Shown: positions 18,615-28,565, counted from the first letter of the stretch. The stretch is DNA of 64,000 nucleotides from Actinomycetes bacterium (GCA_029782355.1 JAKOUY010000016.1:620001-684000); one strand, 5' to 3'. Notes: generated from the letters alone by a model not told the origin. Numbers and translations: made by a program.

Positions 18615-19867
18615 ACGTGGGCCTCCTGGTGGATCTCGTCGGCGGGCAGTTCCTTGCCGCCGTGGGGCATCGGCGATTCGATGCCCGGGACGTGTCGGGC
18701 CGGCAGCAGGGTGTGCCAGTAGAACCACTGGAACATCAGCTTGCCGAGATGGTTCATCCGGCTCTCCTTCAACAACGGCATGCCGATGCGGCTCGGGTAG
18801 TGACCCGGGAGCGGTTCGGTGTCGTAGTTGAAGTCGATCAGCAGGGCCTTGCCGAACCCGGTCTCGATGAAGCAGTTGGCGTGGCCGTCGTAGCTGGCGT
18901 CGAGCGGGCGGTCGGCGAGGAAGCGCAGGATGTTCTCGACCAGGACCTCGCCCTCGAAGTGGGTCACCGACCCGGCCTTGGAGGCCGGCACGGTGGTGGC
19001 GTCGCCGATGACGAAGATGTTCGGGCGCACCGTGGACTGCAGGGTGTGCGGGTCGGTGGGCACGAAGTTGAGCTCGTCGCCCAGGCCCGGGCTGCGCCCG
19101 ACGTAGGCCGCGCCAGCGTGCATGGGCACGACGACGGCCAGGTCGAAGGGCTGCTCGCGGCCGTCGTAGGCGACGAGCTTGCCGCCCGCGCCGTCGACCT
19201 CACCGGTGTTGAACTCCGTCACCATGGCGACGCCCTTCTCGGCGAGCAGGTGGGCGAGTCGCTCGGCGGCCACCGGCTTGGTGAACGCCGCGTCCAGCGG
19301 TGTGGCGAAGATCAGCTCGACCCGGTCGCGGATCCCCCGCTCGGTGAAGTACCAGTCGGCGAGGAAGCAGAACTCGAGTGGGGCAACCGGACACTTGATG
19401 GGCATGTCGACGACGTTGACGACCAGCCGGCCGCCGGAGAACGTGGCCAACTTCTCCGCCAGGGCGGTCGACCCGGCCAGGTCGTAGAACGTGTGCACGG
19501 TGTCCCCGAAGACCAGGCCCTCGGTCTCCTCCGGTGCCAGCACGGCGCCGGAGGCGATGACCAGGAGGTCGTAGGGGAGCTGCCGGCCGTCACCGAGGTG
19601 GACCACCTGGGCGTCGATGTCGACCCGCTCGATCGGTTGCTCGACGAAGTCGATGCCGTGGTGCAGCTGCTGGTGGCGGAGCTTGACGATGTCCGCCGGG
19701 GCGGTCAGGCCGAAGGGGACGAACAGCAGGCCGGGTTGGTAGATGTGGTGGTCGTCCTGGTCGACGACGGTGATGGTGGCGTCGTGGGTGGACAGCTCAC
19801 GGCGAAGCCGGTTGGCGGTGAGGGTGCCTCCGGTGCCACCTCCGAGGATGACGATCCGCTTGGTCAT
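18611..19867 (-). CDS. sulfide:quinone oxidoreductase-like flavoprotein
   Basis: A 418-residue FAD-dependent oxidoreductase of the SQR/FCSD family. The N-terminal Rossmann motif ILGGGTGGT (residues 7-15) binds FAD, and IFVIGDATTVPASKAG (about 284-299) is the second flavin motif. Cysteines expected to shuttle polysulfide are Cys159 in IKCPVAPLE and Cys332 in HANCFIETGFGK; the third Cys of classic type I SQR is not evident at its usual place. It oxidises sulfide and passes electrons to quinone at the membrane. A strong Shine-Dalgarno, AAGGAGG, precedes the ATG at 19867, and an operator-like palindrome lies 23 bp further upstream. Operon with TusE- and DsrE-like genes. Confidence 0.87.
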   Translation of the reverse strand: MTKRIVILGGGTGGTLTANRLRRELSTHDATITVVDQDDHHIYQPGLLFVPFGLTAPADIVKLRHQQLHHGIDFVEQPIERVDIDAQVVHLGDGRQLPYDLLVIASGAVLAPEETEGLVFGDTVHTFYDLAGSTALAEKLATFSGGRLVVNVVDMPIKCPVAPLEFCFLADWYFTERGIRDRVELIFATPLDAAFTKPVAAERLAHLLAEKGVAMVTEFNTGEVDGAGGKLVAYDGREQPFDLAVVVPMHAGAAYVGRSPGLGDELNFVPTDPHTLQSTVRPNIFVIGDATTVPASKAGSVTHFEGEVLVENILRFLADRPLDASYDGHANCFIETGFGKALLIDFNYDTEPLPGHYPSRIGMPLLKESRMNHLGKLMFQWFYWHTLLPARHVPGIESPMPHGGKELPADEIHQEAHV

Positions 19868-19890
19868 GGCGGCCTCCTTGCACCTCTCAG

Positions 19891-19908
19891 CATACCCCCA
19901 CGGGTATG
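19891..19908 (-). promoter_or_regulatory. CsoR/CstR-like operator upstream of the SQR operon
   Basis: Palindrome CATACCC-CCAC-GGGTATG, 24 bp upstream of the SQR start codon. The ATACCC/GGGTAT half-sites with a short G/C spacer match the operator style of CsoR-family repressors, including the persulfide sensor CstR that controls sulfide-oxidation genes. No csoR/cstR gene is in the window. Identification by pattern only. Confidence 0.6.
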
Positions 19909-19963
19909 AGGCACCAGGGGAGTGCGGTGGGGTCGTCTAGGGCCGAACGTCCCGAAACGCGGG

Positions 19964-19990
19964 ACATCCCGCCCCGGTGGGGCGGGATGT
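19964..19990 (-). terminator. strong hairpin after the 20012 gene
   Basis: Perfect 12-bp stem (acatcccgcccc / ggggcgggatgt) with a 3-nt loop, 21 bp past the stop of the minus-strand membrane-protein gene. A second smaller hairpin (gtcccg / cgggac) adjoins it at 19949-19965. Probable terminator insulating the SQR promoter from read-through. Confidence 0.6.
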
Positions 19991-20011
19991 CGAGGTCAGG
20001 TGCGGGTGCGG

Positions 20012-20584
20012 TCAGGGCCGCGGGGGTGGCGGCGGGCTGAAGCCGCCGGGCGGGGGTGGCGGCGGCGGGGTGCCGCGGCCACGCTGGCCACCCTGGTTGA
20101 GGCTCTGCTTCAGCTTGTTGACGTCGGTGAGGTCCTTGAGATCGCCACCCGACTCGGTGAAGCCCTGGACGGCGCCGACCACGGCGAGGATGCAGGCGAT
20201 CAGCGCCAACCACATGCCGATGCCCCGGCTGATGCTGAACCCGCCGCCGCTGCCGGTTTCGACACCGGGGTTGAACAGCACGCGAATCAGGACCAGCAGG
20301 GCGGCCAGTCCGGTGGCTCCCAGCATGACCAGCGGCCACGGTGCCGATCCGGACTTGAGCATGCCGCTGGCCAACAGGAAGGTGATCACCCCGACCGCGA
20401 TCACCAGGATCCACGGCAGCGTTCCGGTCCAGAAGAAGTCGAAGGCGTTCGGCTCGCTGGGTGAGAACGAACCGGCAGCAGACGGCACATCGATCGAGAT
20501 CCACGCCAGGAACCCGGCGATGAGCATCAGCACACCGCCGCCGACCTTCAACCAATCCGATGTCTTGAACTTGCTGAGATCCAA
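20012..20584 (-). CDS. four-TM membrane protein with proline-rich C-terminal tail
   Basis: A 190-residue membrane protein. Hydrophobic segments lie at about residues 13-31, 51-72, 82-101 and 124-143. The tail from about residue 172 is GGQRGRGTPPPPPPPGGF and further proline runs. The start is a TTG (LDLSKFKTSDWLKVGGG), chosen because AAGGAGGGCC is ideally placed just before it; the longer frame to 20638 has no such site and approaches purH. The fold resembles generic actinobacterial small membrane proteins; function unknown. Divergent from purH. Confidence 0.7.
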   Translation of the reverse strand: MDLSKFKTSDWLKVGGGVLMLIAGFLAWISIDVPSAAGSFSPSEPNAFDFFWTGTLPWILVIAVGVITFLLASGMLKSGSAPWPLVMLGATGLAALLVLIRVLFNPGVETGSGGGFSISRGIGMWLALIACILAVVGAVQGFTESGGDLKDLTDVNKLKQSLNQGGQRGRGTPPPPPPPGGFSPPPPPRP

Positions 20585-20689
20585 GGTGGCCCTCCTTGTC
20601 GTGGGGTCCCCGTGGCGAGGACTCACCGAACCGTACACCTTGTCAACGGCCCGGCCGGGGAAATCGGTTCACGGCTACCGTCGCTGGCC

Positions 20690-22204
20690 ATGCCCACCGC
20701 GCTCCTGTCCGTGTTCGACAAGTCCGGCATCGTCGAGCTGGCCACCGGTCTGCACGACGCCGGGTGGCGGCTGATCAGCAGCGGCGGCACGGCGGCAACC
20801 CTGGCGGCCGCCGGGCTCCCGGTCACCGATGTCGCCGAACTGACCGGCGTCCCGGCCATCCTCGACCATCGGGTCGTCACCCTCCACCCAACCGTCCACG
20901 GTGGCCTGCTGGCCGACCCGACCAACCCGAGCCATCGTGCCGACATGGCCGCCCACGGCATCGAGCCGATCGACCTGGTGGTGGTCAACCTGTACCCGTT
21001 CGAGGCCAACCCGTCGATCGAGCAGATCGACATCGGCGGACCGGCCATGGTCCGGGCCGCGGCCAAGAACTCGGCCCACGTCGCCGTCGTCGTCGATCCG
21101 GCCGACTATGCCACGGTGCTCGCCGAGGTGGGCCAGCACGGCGAGGTGGGTGCCGACCTCCGTGCCCGCCTGGCCACCACCGCCTTCGCCCGCATCGCCG
21201 CCTACGACGCGGCCATCGCCAACTGGTTCGCCAGTGGTGCGGCGGCGGGTGCCGCCGCACCGGAGGTCCTGCCGGCGTCTCTGCACCTCTCGCTCGAACA
21301 CGCCCAGTCGTTGCGCTACGGGGAGAACCCGCACCAGTGCGGCGCCCGATACCGGATCCACGGCCGGCGCAGCTGGTGGGACGACGCTCGCCAACTCGGG
21401 GGCAAGGAGCTGAGCTACCTGAACCTGGCCGACACCGAGGCCGCCTGGCGGCTGGTGCACCGCTTCGCCGAGCCGGCGTGCGTCGTCGTCAAGCACGCCA
21501 ACCCGTGCGGGGTCGCCGTGGCCGGCGACATCGCCGAGGCCTACCGCCGGGCCCACGAGTGCGACCCGATCAGCGCCTTCGGGGGCATCGTCGCCCTCAA
21601 CCGTCCGGCCACCGCGGCGATGGTCGAAGCGCTGGGAACCGTGTTCACCGAGGTCCTGGTGGCACCGGCGGTGGACGATGACGCCGCCGCGGCGCTGGCG
21701 GCGCGGAAGAACCTGCGCGTCCTGGTCGGGCCGCCACCCGTCGGGGAGGGCGTCGACCTGCGCTCGATCGACGGCGGGCTGCTGGTGCAGGAGCCCGACC
21801 GGGTCGAGGTCGACCCCCGGGCGTGGCGGGTGGTCACGGCGGCCCAGCCGACGCCGGCACAGTGGGACGACCTGGCCGTGGCCTGGCAGGTCGGCGCGGC
21901 GGTGTCCAGCAACGCCATCGTGCTGGTCAAGGACCGCCAGGCCGTGGGGATCGGCGCCGGTCAGCAGAACCGGGTGGACAGCGCCCGGATCGCCGTCACC
22001 CGGGCTGCCGGCCGGGCGGCCGGCGGGGTGTGTGCCTCCGACGCCTTCTTCCCGTTCCGCGATTCCCTGGACGTCGTCGCCGAGGCGGGTGTGGCGGCGG
22101 TGGTCCAGCCCGGTGGCAGCGTGCGCGACGAGGAGTCGATCGCCGCCGCCGACCAGCACGGCATCGCCATGGTGTTCACCGGTCAGCGGCACTTCCGCCA
22201 CTGA
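20690..22204 (+). CDS. purH: bifunctional AICAR formyltransferase / IMP cyclohydrolase
   Basis: A 504-residue PurH catalysing the last two steps of de novo IMP synthesis. The N-terminal cyclohydrolase (MGS-like) domain has [15 protein letters not shown] and LHPTVHGG; the transformylase domain shows RYGENPHQ and the catalytic KHANPCGVA, then [14 protein letters not shown]. The C-terminus [16 protein letters not shown] is canonical. ATG at 20690 is the family start; the frame extends upstream into the divergent intergenic region. Its stop is 1 bp from the stop of the convergent DUF2510 gene. Confidence 0.97.
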   Translation: MPTALLSVFDKSGIVELATGLHDAGWRLISSGGTAATLAAAGLPVTDVAELTGVPAILDHRVVTLHPTVHGGLLADPTNPSHRADMAAHGIEPIDLVVVNLYPFEANPSIEQIDIGGPAMVRAAAKNSAHVAVVVDPADYATVLAEVGQHGEVGADLRARLATTAFARIAAYDAAIANWFASGAAAGAAAPEVLPASLHLSLEHAQSLRYGENPHQCGARYRIHGRRSWWDDARQLGGKELSYLNLADTEAAWRLVHRFAEPACVVVKHANPCGVAVAGDIAEAYRRAHECDPISAFGGIVALNRPATAAMVEALGTVFTEVLVAPAVDDDAAAALAARKNLRVLVGPPPVGEGVDLRSIDGGLLVQEPDRVEVDPRAWRVVTAAQPTPAQWDDLAVAWQVGAAVSSNAIVLVKDRQAVGIGAGQQNRVDSARIAVTRAAGRAAGGVCASDAFFPFRDSLDVVAEAGVAAVVQPGGSVRDEESIAAADQHGIAMVFTGQRHFRH

Positions 22205-22205
22205 C

Positions 22206-22445
22206 TCACGACGGGTGGCGCCGCCAGCGGTTCCACCAATGCCGTCTGGGTGGGGCGGCCGGACGGATCGCCGGGCCCCCGGCGGATTCGGGGACGGTGA
22301 ACGGGATGACCGTCGAGGTGCCCATCGGGTCGACCAGCTCGGTGCCGGCGGCGTCGATGACCCGCGCCGTCCACTGCTGGCCGTCCCAGTACCGCTGGAC
22401 GAACCGGCCGTACGGATCGTGCTGCCAACCGGCGGGTGTGCCCAT
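22206..22445 (-). CDS. small DUF2510-domain protein
   Basis: A 79-residue protein. The N-terminal half is a DUF2510 module, GWQHDPYGRFVQRYWDGQQWT, common at the start of actinobacterial membrane or secreted proteins. Here it ends in a basic, Trp/Arg-rich tail (RRHWWNRWRRH) with no membrane segment. The ATG at 22445 is preceded by GGAGGG. Function unknown; divergent from metF. Confidence 0.7.
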   Translation of the reverse strand: MGTPAGWQHDPYGRFVQRYWDGQQWTARVIDAAGTELVDPMGTSTVIPFTVPESAGGPAIRPAAPPRRHWWNRWRRHPS

Positions 22446-22511
22446 GTCGCCCTCCACGGTGATCGGGTGCCCCGAGCTTGGCAGGTGGACCACCGTTAGC
22501 CTGGGACCCGC

Positions 22512-23393
22512 ATGACCCGGATCGCCGATCTGCTCGCCGCCGGGCGGACGGCATCGTTCGAGTTCTTCCCGCCGAAGACCGAGCCCGGGTGGGCCACCTT
22601 GGGCCGGACCATCGCCGATCTGGAGCCGATCCGGCCCAGCTTCGTCAGCGTCACCTACGGCGCCGGCGGCAGCACCCGCTCCCGGACCCACGAGCTGGTC
22701 AACTGGGTGCGCCAGGAGACACCGCTGACTCCGATGGCCCACCTGACCTGCTTCGGGCACCGGCGCGCCGAGATCGAGGCGATCCTCGAGGGCTATCGGG
22801 CCGCCGGCGTGACCAACATCCTGGCGCTCGGCGGCGATCCACCGGCCGACGCGCTGGCCGAGGCCCCGCCCAGCGACTACCGCTACGCCGTCGACCTGGT
22901 GGAGCACATCGTCGGGTTCGGCGGCTTCTCCGTCGGTGTCGCCGCCCACCCCGAACTGCATCCGCGCTCCGCCGACCGGGCCGACGACCGCCGCCACCTG
23001 GCCGTCAAGCTGGCGGCCGCCGACTTCGCCATCACCCAGTTCTTCTTCGACGCCACGCACTACCTGCGGCTGGTCGACGAGCTGGCCACCCTCGGGGTCG
23101 ACCGACCGGTCGTCCCGGGGATCATGCCGATCACCAACCCGGCCCAGGTGCGCCGGATGGCCGAGCTGAGCGGTGCCGAGGTGCCGGCGTGGCTGGTGTC
23201 CCGCCTCGACGCCGCCGGGGGTGATCCCGACGAGCTGTACCGCATCGGCGTCGACGCCGCCACGGAGCTGTGCGCCGAGCTGCTCGACCAGGGCGCACCG
23301 GGCCTGCACTTCTACACGATGAATCGGAGCACGGCCACCCGCGACATCGCCACCCGCCTCGGCCTGCCGGCTGCCCTGCGCACCACCCGCTGA
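22512..23393 (+). CDS. metF: methylenetetrahydrofolate reductase
   Basis: A 293-residue MetF-type TIM-barrel flavoenzyme that reduces 5,10-methylene-THF to 5-methyl-THF for methionine synthesis. Visible motifs: SFEFFPPKTEPGW with the catalytic Glu, SVTYGAGGSTR, HLTCFGH, NILALGGDPP (flavin binding), and QFFFD. The end LHFYTMNRS is typical. It has a leaderless-looking or short-leader start close to the divergent DUF2510 gene. No methionine synthase is nearby. Confidence 0.95.
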   Translation: MTRIADLLAAGRTASFEFFPPKTEPGWATLGRTIADLEPIRPSFVSVTYGAGGSTRSRTHELVNWVRQETPLTPMAHLTCFGHRRAEIEAILEGYRAAGVTNILALGGDPPADALAEAPPSDYRYAVDLVEHIVGFGGFSVGVAAHPELHPRSADRADDRRHLAVKLAAADFAITQFFFDATHYLRLVDELATLGVDRPVVPGIMPITNPAQVRRMAELSGAEVPAWLVSRLDAAGGDPDELYRIGVDAATELCAELLDQGAPGLHFYTMNRSTATRDIATRLGLPAALRTTR

Positions 23394-23457
23394 TCCACCC
23401 GGCGCGGCGCCGAGGGTGACGGCGTCGACCAGGTGCGGTCGGCCAGACTGTGCGGCG

Positions 23458-25524
23458 ATGCCGGCAGCCCCCTCCTTGCACCGGCACGGGCCACTGATCA
23501 GCCGGATGCCGTACGTGGGTGGCCTGGACGGCCTCCGTGCCCTGGCGGTCGGGGCGGTCGTCGTCTACCACGCCAACCACGGCTGGCTGCCCGGTGGGTT
23601 CCTCGGCGTCGAGGTCTTCTTCGTCATCAGCGGCTACCTGATCACCCTGCTCTTGATCGGCGAGCACGAGCGCAACGGCAGGATCAGCCTGCGAGCCTTC
23701 TGGCGGCGACGGTTCCGCCGGCTGCTGCCGGCGCTGTACCTCACGCTGGCCGCCGTGGCCGTCTATCTGGCGTTCTGCTGGCGGGCCGCCCAGGGCCGGG
23801 TTCGTGGCGACCTGGTGGCCGGGCTGACCTACACCACGAACTGGTTCCAGATCTGGGTCGGGCAGAGCTACACGGCCATCGAAGCGTTCGCCCCGCTGCG
23901 CCACCTGTGGTCGCTGGCGGTGGAGGAGCAGTTCTACCTGGTGTGGCCCCTGCTCATGGTGCTCGTCGTCCGGCTGGGCCGGGATCGCATCCCCCGAGTC
24001 GGTGCGGCGCTGGTGGTGCTGTCGGTGGCCATCGCCACGGCGACGGCGCTGGCGTTCGTGCCGGGGGACGTCGAGACCACCTGCCCGGCCGGCGGGGGTC
24101 GCGGCTACGCCACGGTGTTCGGCCGGTGCATCAACATCAACGAGGCGCTGTACCTCGGCAGCTTCAGCCGGGCCGGTGGTCTGGCCCTCGGCGCAGCTAT
24201 GGCCATGCTGTGGCGGCCGGTCGCCATCATGCGTGGCCCGTTGCGCCGCCGGGCCCGGCGCCTCGACCTCGTGGCCCTCGTGGGCGCCGCCGGCCTGGGC
24301 CTGCTGATGTGGCGGGTCACCCTGTCCGGGCCCGGTCGCCAGCTCGGCATCCGCTACAGCACCGTGCTGTTCCGCGGCGGGTTCCTGCTCACCGGTGTGG
24401 CCACGGTGCTCGTCATCGGCGCGGTCACCCACCAGCGCACCGCGGCCCACCGGCTGATGGCCATCGCCCCGCTGCGCTGGGTCGGCATGCGCAGCTACGG
24501 CATCTACCTGTTCCACTGGCCGATCTTCCAGGTCCTGCGCCGAGGCCTGGCTCCCGAGCTGTCCGCCCTGCGCTTCGCCATCGGTGCGGTCGTCACCTGC
24601 GTGGCGGCCGAGCTGAGCTTCCGGTACGTGGAGATGCCGGTCCGCCAGGGCCGCCTGGCCGAGTGGCTGCGCGGCCAGCGCCGGGCGCGCACCGCCCGGG
24701 CCCGCCAGCGGACCCGCGCGCTGATCGGGCTGTTCGGCGCCTTCGTGCTGGTGACCTCGTTCGCCGCCGTCTCCGTGGCGCTCTCGGACAACCGCTGCGA
24801 GGGCGGGCAGGAGTGCGACAACGAGGCCGGCCGGCAAGCCGTCGACCCGGCGTTGACCACCGCCCGGACGCCCGCTGCGGGAACGACGGCGACCGTCGCC
24901 GACGTGCCCGGTTCGGTACCGACGGCCTCGACACCGCCAGGGCGCCCGCCGGGCCCGGCCGGCGCGGGCACGGTGGCCCGACCGTCCGTCTCGCCCAGCG
25001 CGGCGACCACCACGGTCCCGCCGAAACGCTCGGTCGCCGCCTTGGCCGTCGGCGAGTCGGTGATGCTGGGCGCGGCGCCCAACCTCAAGTCGGGCGGCGT
25101 GCGCGTCGACGCAGTCACCAGCCGCCAGGGGCCCGACGTGGCCAAGTTGCTCGAGGCGATCGCCCCGATGGGCATCATCCCCAGCACGGTCGTGATCCAG
25201 ACGGGGACCAACGGCAGCGTCTCCCCGGCCACCTTCGCCCGGATCATGAAGCAGCTCCCGGCGGCCACGGTTCCGCACGTCTACTTCCTCACCGTCAAGG
25301 CCCCCAAGGCCTGGATCGCCGCCAACAACGCCACCATCCGCGCCCTGCCCGCCAGCTATCCGAACGTCACGATCATCGACTGGGAGCGCGAGGCGTCGGC
25401 CATCGAGCCGGAGCTGAGCCGATCCGACGGGCACATCCACCTGCGCACGCCGAAGGCCAAGCAGTTCTACGCCAACATGATCTTCCGGGCGATCGGGCTG
25501 ACCGATCAGATCAAACCGGTCTGA
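23458..25524 (+). CDS. acyltransferase-3 / SGNH fusion membrane protein (copy 1)
   Basis: A 688-residue OafA-type protein. Residues about 20-390 are the acyltransferase-3 membrane domain with about ten hydrophobic segments and hallmarks YHANHGWLPGGFLGVEVFF, RFRRLLPAL, RHLWSLAVEEQFYLVWP and FHWPIF. After a TM helix and a Pro/Thr-rich linker (about 450-520) comes an extracytoplasmic SGNH-like domain with AVGESVMLGA, IQTGTNGS and a late DGHIHL acid/His pair. Such proteins O-acetylate cell-surface glycans. The canonical GDS is GES here. ATG at 23458 chosen; the open frame begins earlier in the metF spacer. It is followed after 33 bp by a paralogue. Confidence 0.85.
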   Translation: MPAAPSLHRHGPLISRMPYVGGLDGLRALAVGAVVVYHANHGWLPGGFLGVEVFFVISGYLITLLLIGEHERNGRISLRAFWRRRFRRLLPALYLTLAAVAVYLAFCWRAAQGRVRGDLVAGLTYTTNWFQIWVGQSYTAIEAFAPLRHLWSLAVEEQFYLVWPLLMVLVVRLGRDRIPRVGAALVVLSVAIATATALAFVPGDVETTCPAGGGRGYATVFGRCININEALYLGSFSRAGGLALGAAMAMLWRPVAIMRGPLRRRARRLDLVALVGAAGLGLLMWRVTLSGPGRQLGIRYSTVLFRGGFLLTGVATVLVIGAVTHQRTAAHRLMAIAPLRWVGMRSYGIYLFHWPIFQVLRRGLAPELSALRFAIGAVVTCVAAELSFRYVEMPVRQGRLAEWLRGQRRARTARARQRTRALIGLFGAFVLVTSFAAVSVALSDNRCEGGQECDNEAGRQAVDPALTTARTPAAGTTATVADVPGSVPTASTPPGRPPGPAGAGTVARPSVSPSAATTTVPPKRSVAALAVGESVMLGAAPNLKSGGVRVDAVTSRQGPDVAKLLEAIAPMGIIPSTVVIQTGTNGSVSPATFARIMKQLPAATVPHVYFLTVKAPKAWIAANNATIRALPASYPNVTIIDWEREASAIEPELSRSDGHIHLRTPKAKQFYANMIFRAIGLTDQIKPV

Positions 25525-25557
25525 CCCGCATCACCCGTTGCGATACTGAGAGCCCTC

Positions 25558-27534
25558 ATGCCGGTCGTTCCCGTTCACTCGCCCAAGGGTCAGCTCAGCC
25601 GCGTCCCGTACCTGCCGGGGCTCGACGGCATGCGCGCCCTGGCGGTGGGTGCGGTGATGGTGTACCACGCCAACCACGACTGGTTGCCGGGCGGCTTCCT
25701 CGGCGTCGAGGTGTTCTTCGTCATCAGCGGCTACCTGATCACCCTGCTCCTGCTGGGCGAGGAGGAGCGTGCCGGGCACATCGACCTGAAGGCCTTCTGG
25801 ACCCGTCGCTTCCGCCGGTTGCTGCCGGCGTTGCTGACCATGCTCGGCCTGCTGTCGGTGTTCATGGCCGTCACCCGGGACAAGGCGATGGGTCGGACTC
25901 GCGGCGACTTCGTGGCCGGGTTCCCCTTCTACGCCAGCAACTGGTACCAGATCTGGGTCGGCCAGGGATACACGGCCACCGAGTCGTTCGTCCCGCTGCG
26001 CCATCTGTGGTCGCTGGCCGTCGAGGAGCAGTTCTACCTGGTCTGGCCGCTGCTCATGGTGCTGCTCCTGCGCAGCCGGGACCGAGGCGGCCAGGTCCGT
26101 CTCGGTCTGCGGCTGGCCGGCATCGCCGGGGGCATCGCCGTGCTCACCGGGTTGCTCTACGCCGGGGGCGACATCGACACGTCGTGCAGTGCGGGGCAGA
26201 TGAACGGCTACTGGAAGCTGTTCGGTCGGTGCATCAGCACCAACGACTTCCTGTACCTCAGCTCGATCACCCGAGCGGGTGGGATCCTGCTGGGGGCCGC
26301 CCTGGCCATGCTGTGGCGGCCGGCGGCCATCACCCGTAGCCGGGTCGCCGGGCGTGGCTCGGCCATCACCCTCGTCGGTCTCGGTGGCCTGGCCGTCATC
26401 GGGGCGCTGGTCGCCACCATGTACCTGCAGGAGACCGGCGAGAACTTCGGCTTCCGCTTCAACCCGTGGTTGTTCCGCGGCGGGCTGCTGCTCACCGGGC
26501 TGGCCACCCTCGCCGTGATCACGGCGGTGACCCACCACGGCTCACCGATCGGCCGGTGGCTGGGCAACCCGGTGCTGAACTGGATCGGGACGCGCAGCTA
26601 CGGGCTGTACCTGTACCACTGGCCGGTGTACCAGATCATCCGCCGCCAGGCCGGCCTGGCGCTCAGCCCGGCGCAGTTCGTCGGGGCGATGGCGATCACC
26701 GTCCCGCTCACGGAAGCCAGCTACCGGTTCGTCGAGACCCCCATCCGCCAGGGCCGGCTGGGGTCGTGGTGGTCCCGGGTCCGCACCGACGGCCGCTCGC
26801 TGGTCGGGGTCGCCGCGGCGGCCACCCTGGTGGTGTTCGGCGGCGTCAGCGTGGCCACGGCGCGCAACCGCTGCGTCGGCGAGGTCGAGTGCAGTCTCGA
26901 GGCAGCACGCAACTCCACGCCGCCGGCCAACCCGGGCGGTCCGCCCACCGCCGACACCGCGGCAGGCGGCACCGAACCCACGGCGCCGCCCGGGAGCGCG
27001 GCGACCCCCGGGACGGTCACTTCCGGCGGCACGTCGAACACCCCGACGACCAAGCAGGTCCCGTACGTCGCGTTCGGCGAGTCGGTCATGGCCGGAGCGG
27101 TCACCCAGTTGCGCGCCGGCGGCGGCCTGGTCGTGGCCCAGGAGGGCCTGCAGGCGCCGGCGCTCATCGCCAAGTTGCGCCAGGTGCTGGCCACCGGGGA
27201 GATCGGCCGGCGCACGCCCGTGGCCATCCACATCGGCACCAACGGCACGGTCAGCGCCGACTCGCTCGAGCAGATCATGGCGCTGCTCCCCACCCAGCCG
27301 GTGGCCGTGCTCACGGTGAAGGCCCCCAAGTCGTGGATCGCCGGCAACAACCAGCGGATCCGGGCCCTGCCCGACACGCACCGCAACGTGACGGTCGTCG
27401 ACTGGGCCACCGAGGCCGCCAAGGTCAAGCTGTGCAAGGACAAGGTGCACATCTCGTGCAACACCGCGGCCGCCCAGGAGTACGCCAACCTGGTGTTCCG
27501 TGGCCTGGGTCTCGATCGCCTGGTCACGCAGTAG
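25558..27534 (+). CDS. acyltransferase-3 / SGNH fusion membrane protein (copy 2)
   Basis: A 658-residue tandem paralogue of the preceding gene with the same architecture: VPYLPGLDGMRALAVGAVM, YHANHDWLPGGFLGVEVFF, RHLWSLAVEEQFYLVWP, YHWPVY in the membrane part; then a Pro/Thr/Gly linker and an SGNH-like domain with AFGESVMAGA, IHIGTNGT and KDKVHIS. Both copies keep the paired cysteines after the last membrane segment (NRCxGxxEC). Likely role: acyl (acetyl) transfer onto a surface polysaccharide or lipid. Ends 42 bp before mdh. Confidence 0.85.
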   Translation: MPVVPVHSPKGQLSRVPYLPGLDGMRALAVGAVMVYHANHDWLPGGFLGVEVFFVISGYLITLLLLGEEERAGHIDLKAFWTRRFRRLLPALLTMLGLLSVFMAVTRDKAMGRTRGDFVAGFPFYASNWYQIWVGQGYTATESFVPLRHLWSLAVEEQFYLVWPLLMVLLLRSRDRGGQVRLGLRLAGIAGGIAVLTGLLYAGGDIDTSCSAGQMNGYWKLFGRCISTNDFLYLSSITRAGGILLGAALAMLWRPAAITRSRVAGRGSAITLVGLGGLAVIGALVATMYLQETGENFGFRFNPWLFRGGLLLTGLATLAVITAVTHHGSPIGRWLGNPVLNWIGTRSYGLYLYHWPVYQIIRRQAGLALSPAQFVGAMAITVPLTEASYRFVETPIRQGRLGSWWSRVRTDGRSLVGVAAAATLVVFGGVSVATARNRCVGEVECSLEAARNSTPPANPGGPPTADTAAGGTEPTAPPGSAATPGTVTSGGTSNTPTTKQVPYVAFGESVMAGAVTQLRAGGGLVVAQEGLQAPALIAKLRQVLATGEIGRRTPVAIHIGTNGTVSADSLEQIMALLPTQPVAVLTVKAPKSWIAGNNQRIRALPDTHRNVTVVDWATEAAKVKLCKDKVHISCNTAAAQEYANLVFRGLGLDRLVTQ

Positions 27535-27576
27535 GCCGATTTCGGCACCCTGGCGGGCGGGCCTACGCTCGACGCC

Positions 27577-28563
27577 ATGACAACTCCCGTTCGTGTGGCG
27601 GTCACCGGTGCCGCCGGCCAGATCGGCTACAGCCTGCTGTTCCGCATTGCGTCCGGATCGATGCTCGGCCCGGACACGCCCGTCGCCCTGCAACTCCTGG
27701 AGATCACCCCGGCGCTCAAGGCGCTCGACGGGGTGCGCATGGAGCTCGACGACTGTGCCTTCCCGCTGCTCACCGAGGTGATCTGCACCGACGACGCCAC
27801 CGTCGCCTTCGGCGATGCCGACGTCGCCCTGCTGGTCGGTGCCATGCCGCGCAAGGCCGGCATGGAGCGCAGCGACCTGCTCAACGCCAACGGTGGGATC
27901 TTCAAGCCCCAGGGTCAGGCGCTGAGCGCCGCGGCCAAGCGCGACGTCAAGGTGCTGGTGGTCGGCAACCCGGCGAACACCAACGCGCTGATCGCCCAGC
28001 AGAACGCCCACGATCTCGACCCGAAGCGGTTCACGGCGATGACCCGGCTCGACCACAACCGGGCCATCAGTCAGCTGGCCGCCAAGACCGGCGTGACCGT
28101 CAACGACGTCAAGAAGATGACCATCTGGGGCAACCACTCGGTGACCCAGTACCCGGACCTGTTCCACGCCGAGGTCAACGGCAAGCGGGCCTCCGACGTG
28201 GTCGGCGACCACGCCTGGGTCGACGGCACGTACATCCCCACCGTGGCCAAGCGCGGCGCGGCCATCATCGAGGCGCGGGGCGCGTCGTCGGCGGCGTCGG
28301 CGGCCAACGCCGCCGTCGACCACATCCGTTCGTGGTCGCTCGGTACGCCGGCCGGCGACTGGGTCTCCATGGGTGTGGTCAGCGACGGCAGCTACGGCGT
28401 CCCCGAGGGACTGATCTCCAGCTTCCCGTGCACCTGCGCGGATGGCATGTGGTCGATCGTCCAGGGCCTGGACATCGATGACTACAGCCGCGCCAAGATC
28501 GACGCCTCCGCCGCCGAGCTGGCCGACGAGCGCGACGCCGTGAAGGACCTCGGCCTGATCTGA
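27577..28563 (+). CDS. mdh: malate dehydrogenase
   Basis: A 328-residue NAD-dependent malate dehydrogenase of the longer (cytosolic-like) group found in Actinobacteria. The nucleotide motif [19 protein letters not shown], the substrate loop with [21 protein letters not shown], the catalytic TRLDHNRA and [12 protein letters not shown] are all present. It oxidises malate in the TCA cycle, matching the sdhCAB operon later in the window. Followed by an unusually C-rich spacer and a 45-bp palindrome. Confidence 0.97.
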   Translation: MTTPVRVAVTGAAGQIGYSLLFRIASGSMLGPDTPVALQLLEITPALKALDGVRMELDDCAFPLLTEVICTDDATVAFGDADVALLVGAMPRKAGMERSDLLNANGGIFKPQGQALSAAAKRDVKVLVVGNPANTNALIAQQNAHDLDPKRFTAMTRLDHNRAISQLAAKTGVTVNDVKKMTIWGNHSVTQYPDLFHAEVNGKRASDVVGDHAWVDGTYIPTVAKRGAAIIEARGASSAASAANAAVDHIRSWSLGTPAGDWVSMGVVSDGSYGVPEGLISSFPCTCADGMWSIVQGLDIDDYSRAKIDASAAELADERDAVKDLGLI

Positions 28564-28565
28564 CC

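Noticed and set aside
19891-19908. Copper-sensing CsoR operator
   Set aside because: No copper gene is nearby; the context of SQR, TusE and DsrE fits a persulfide sensor better, though the two cannot be separated by sequence alone.
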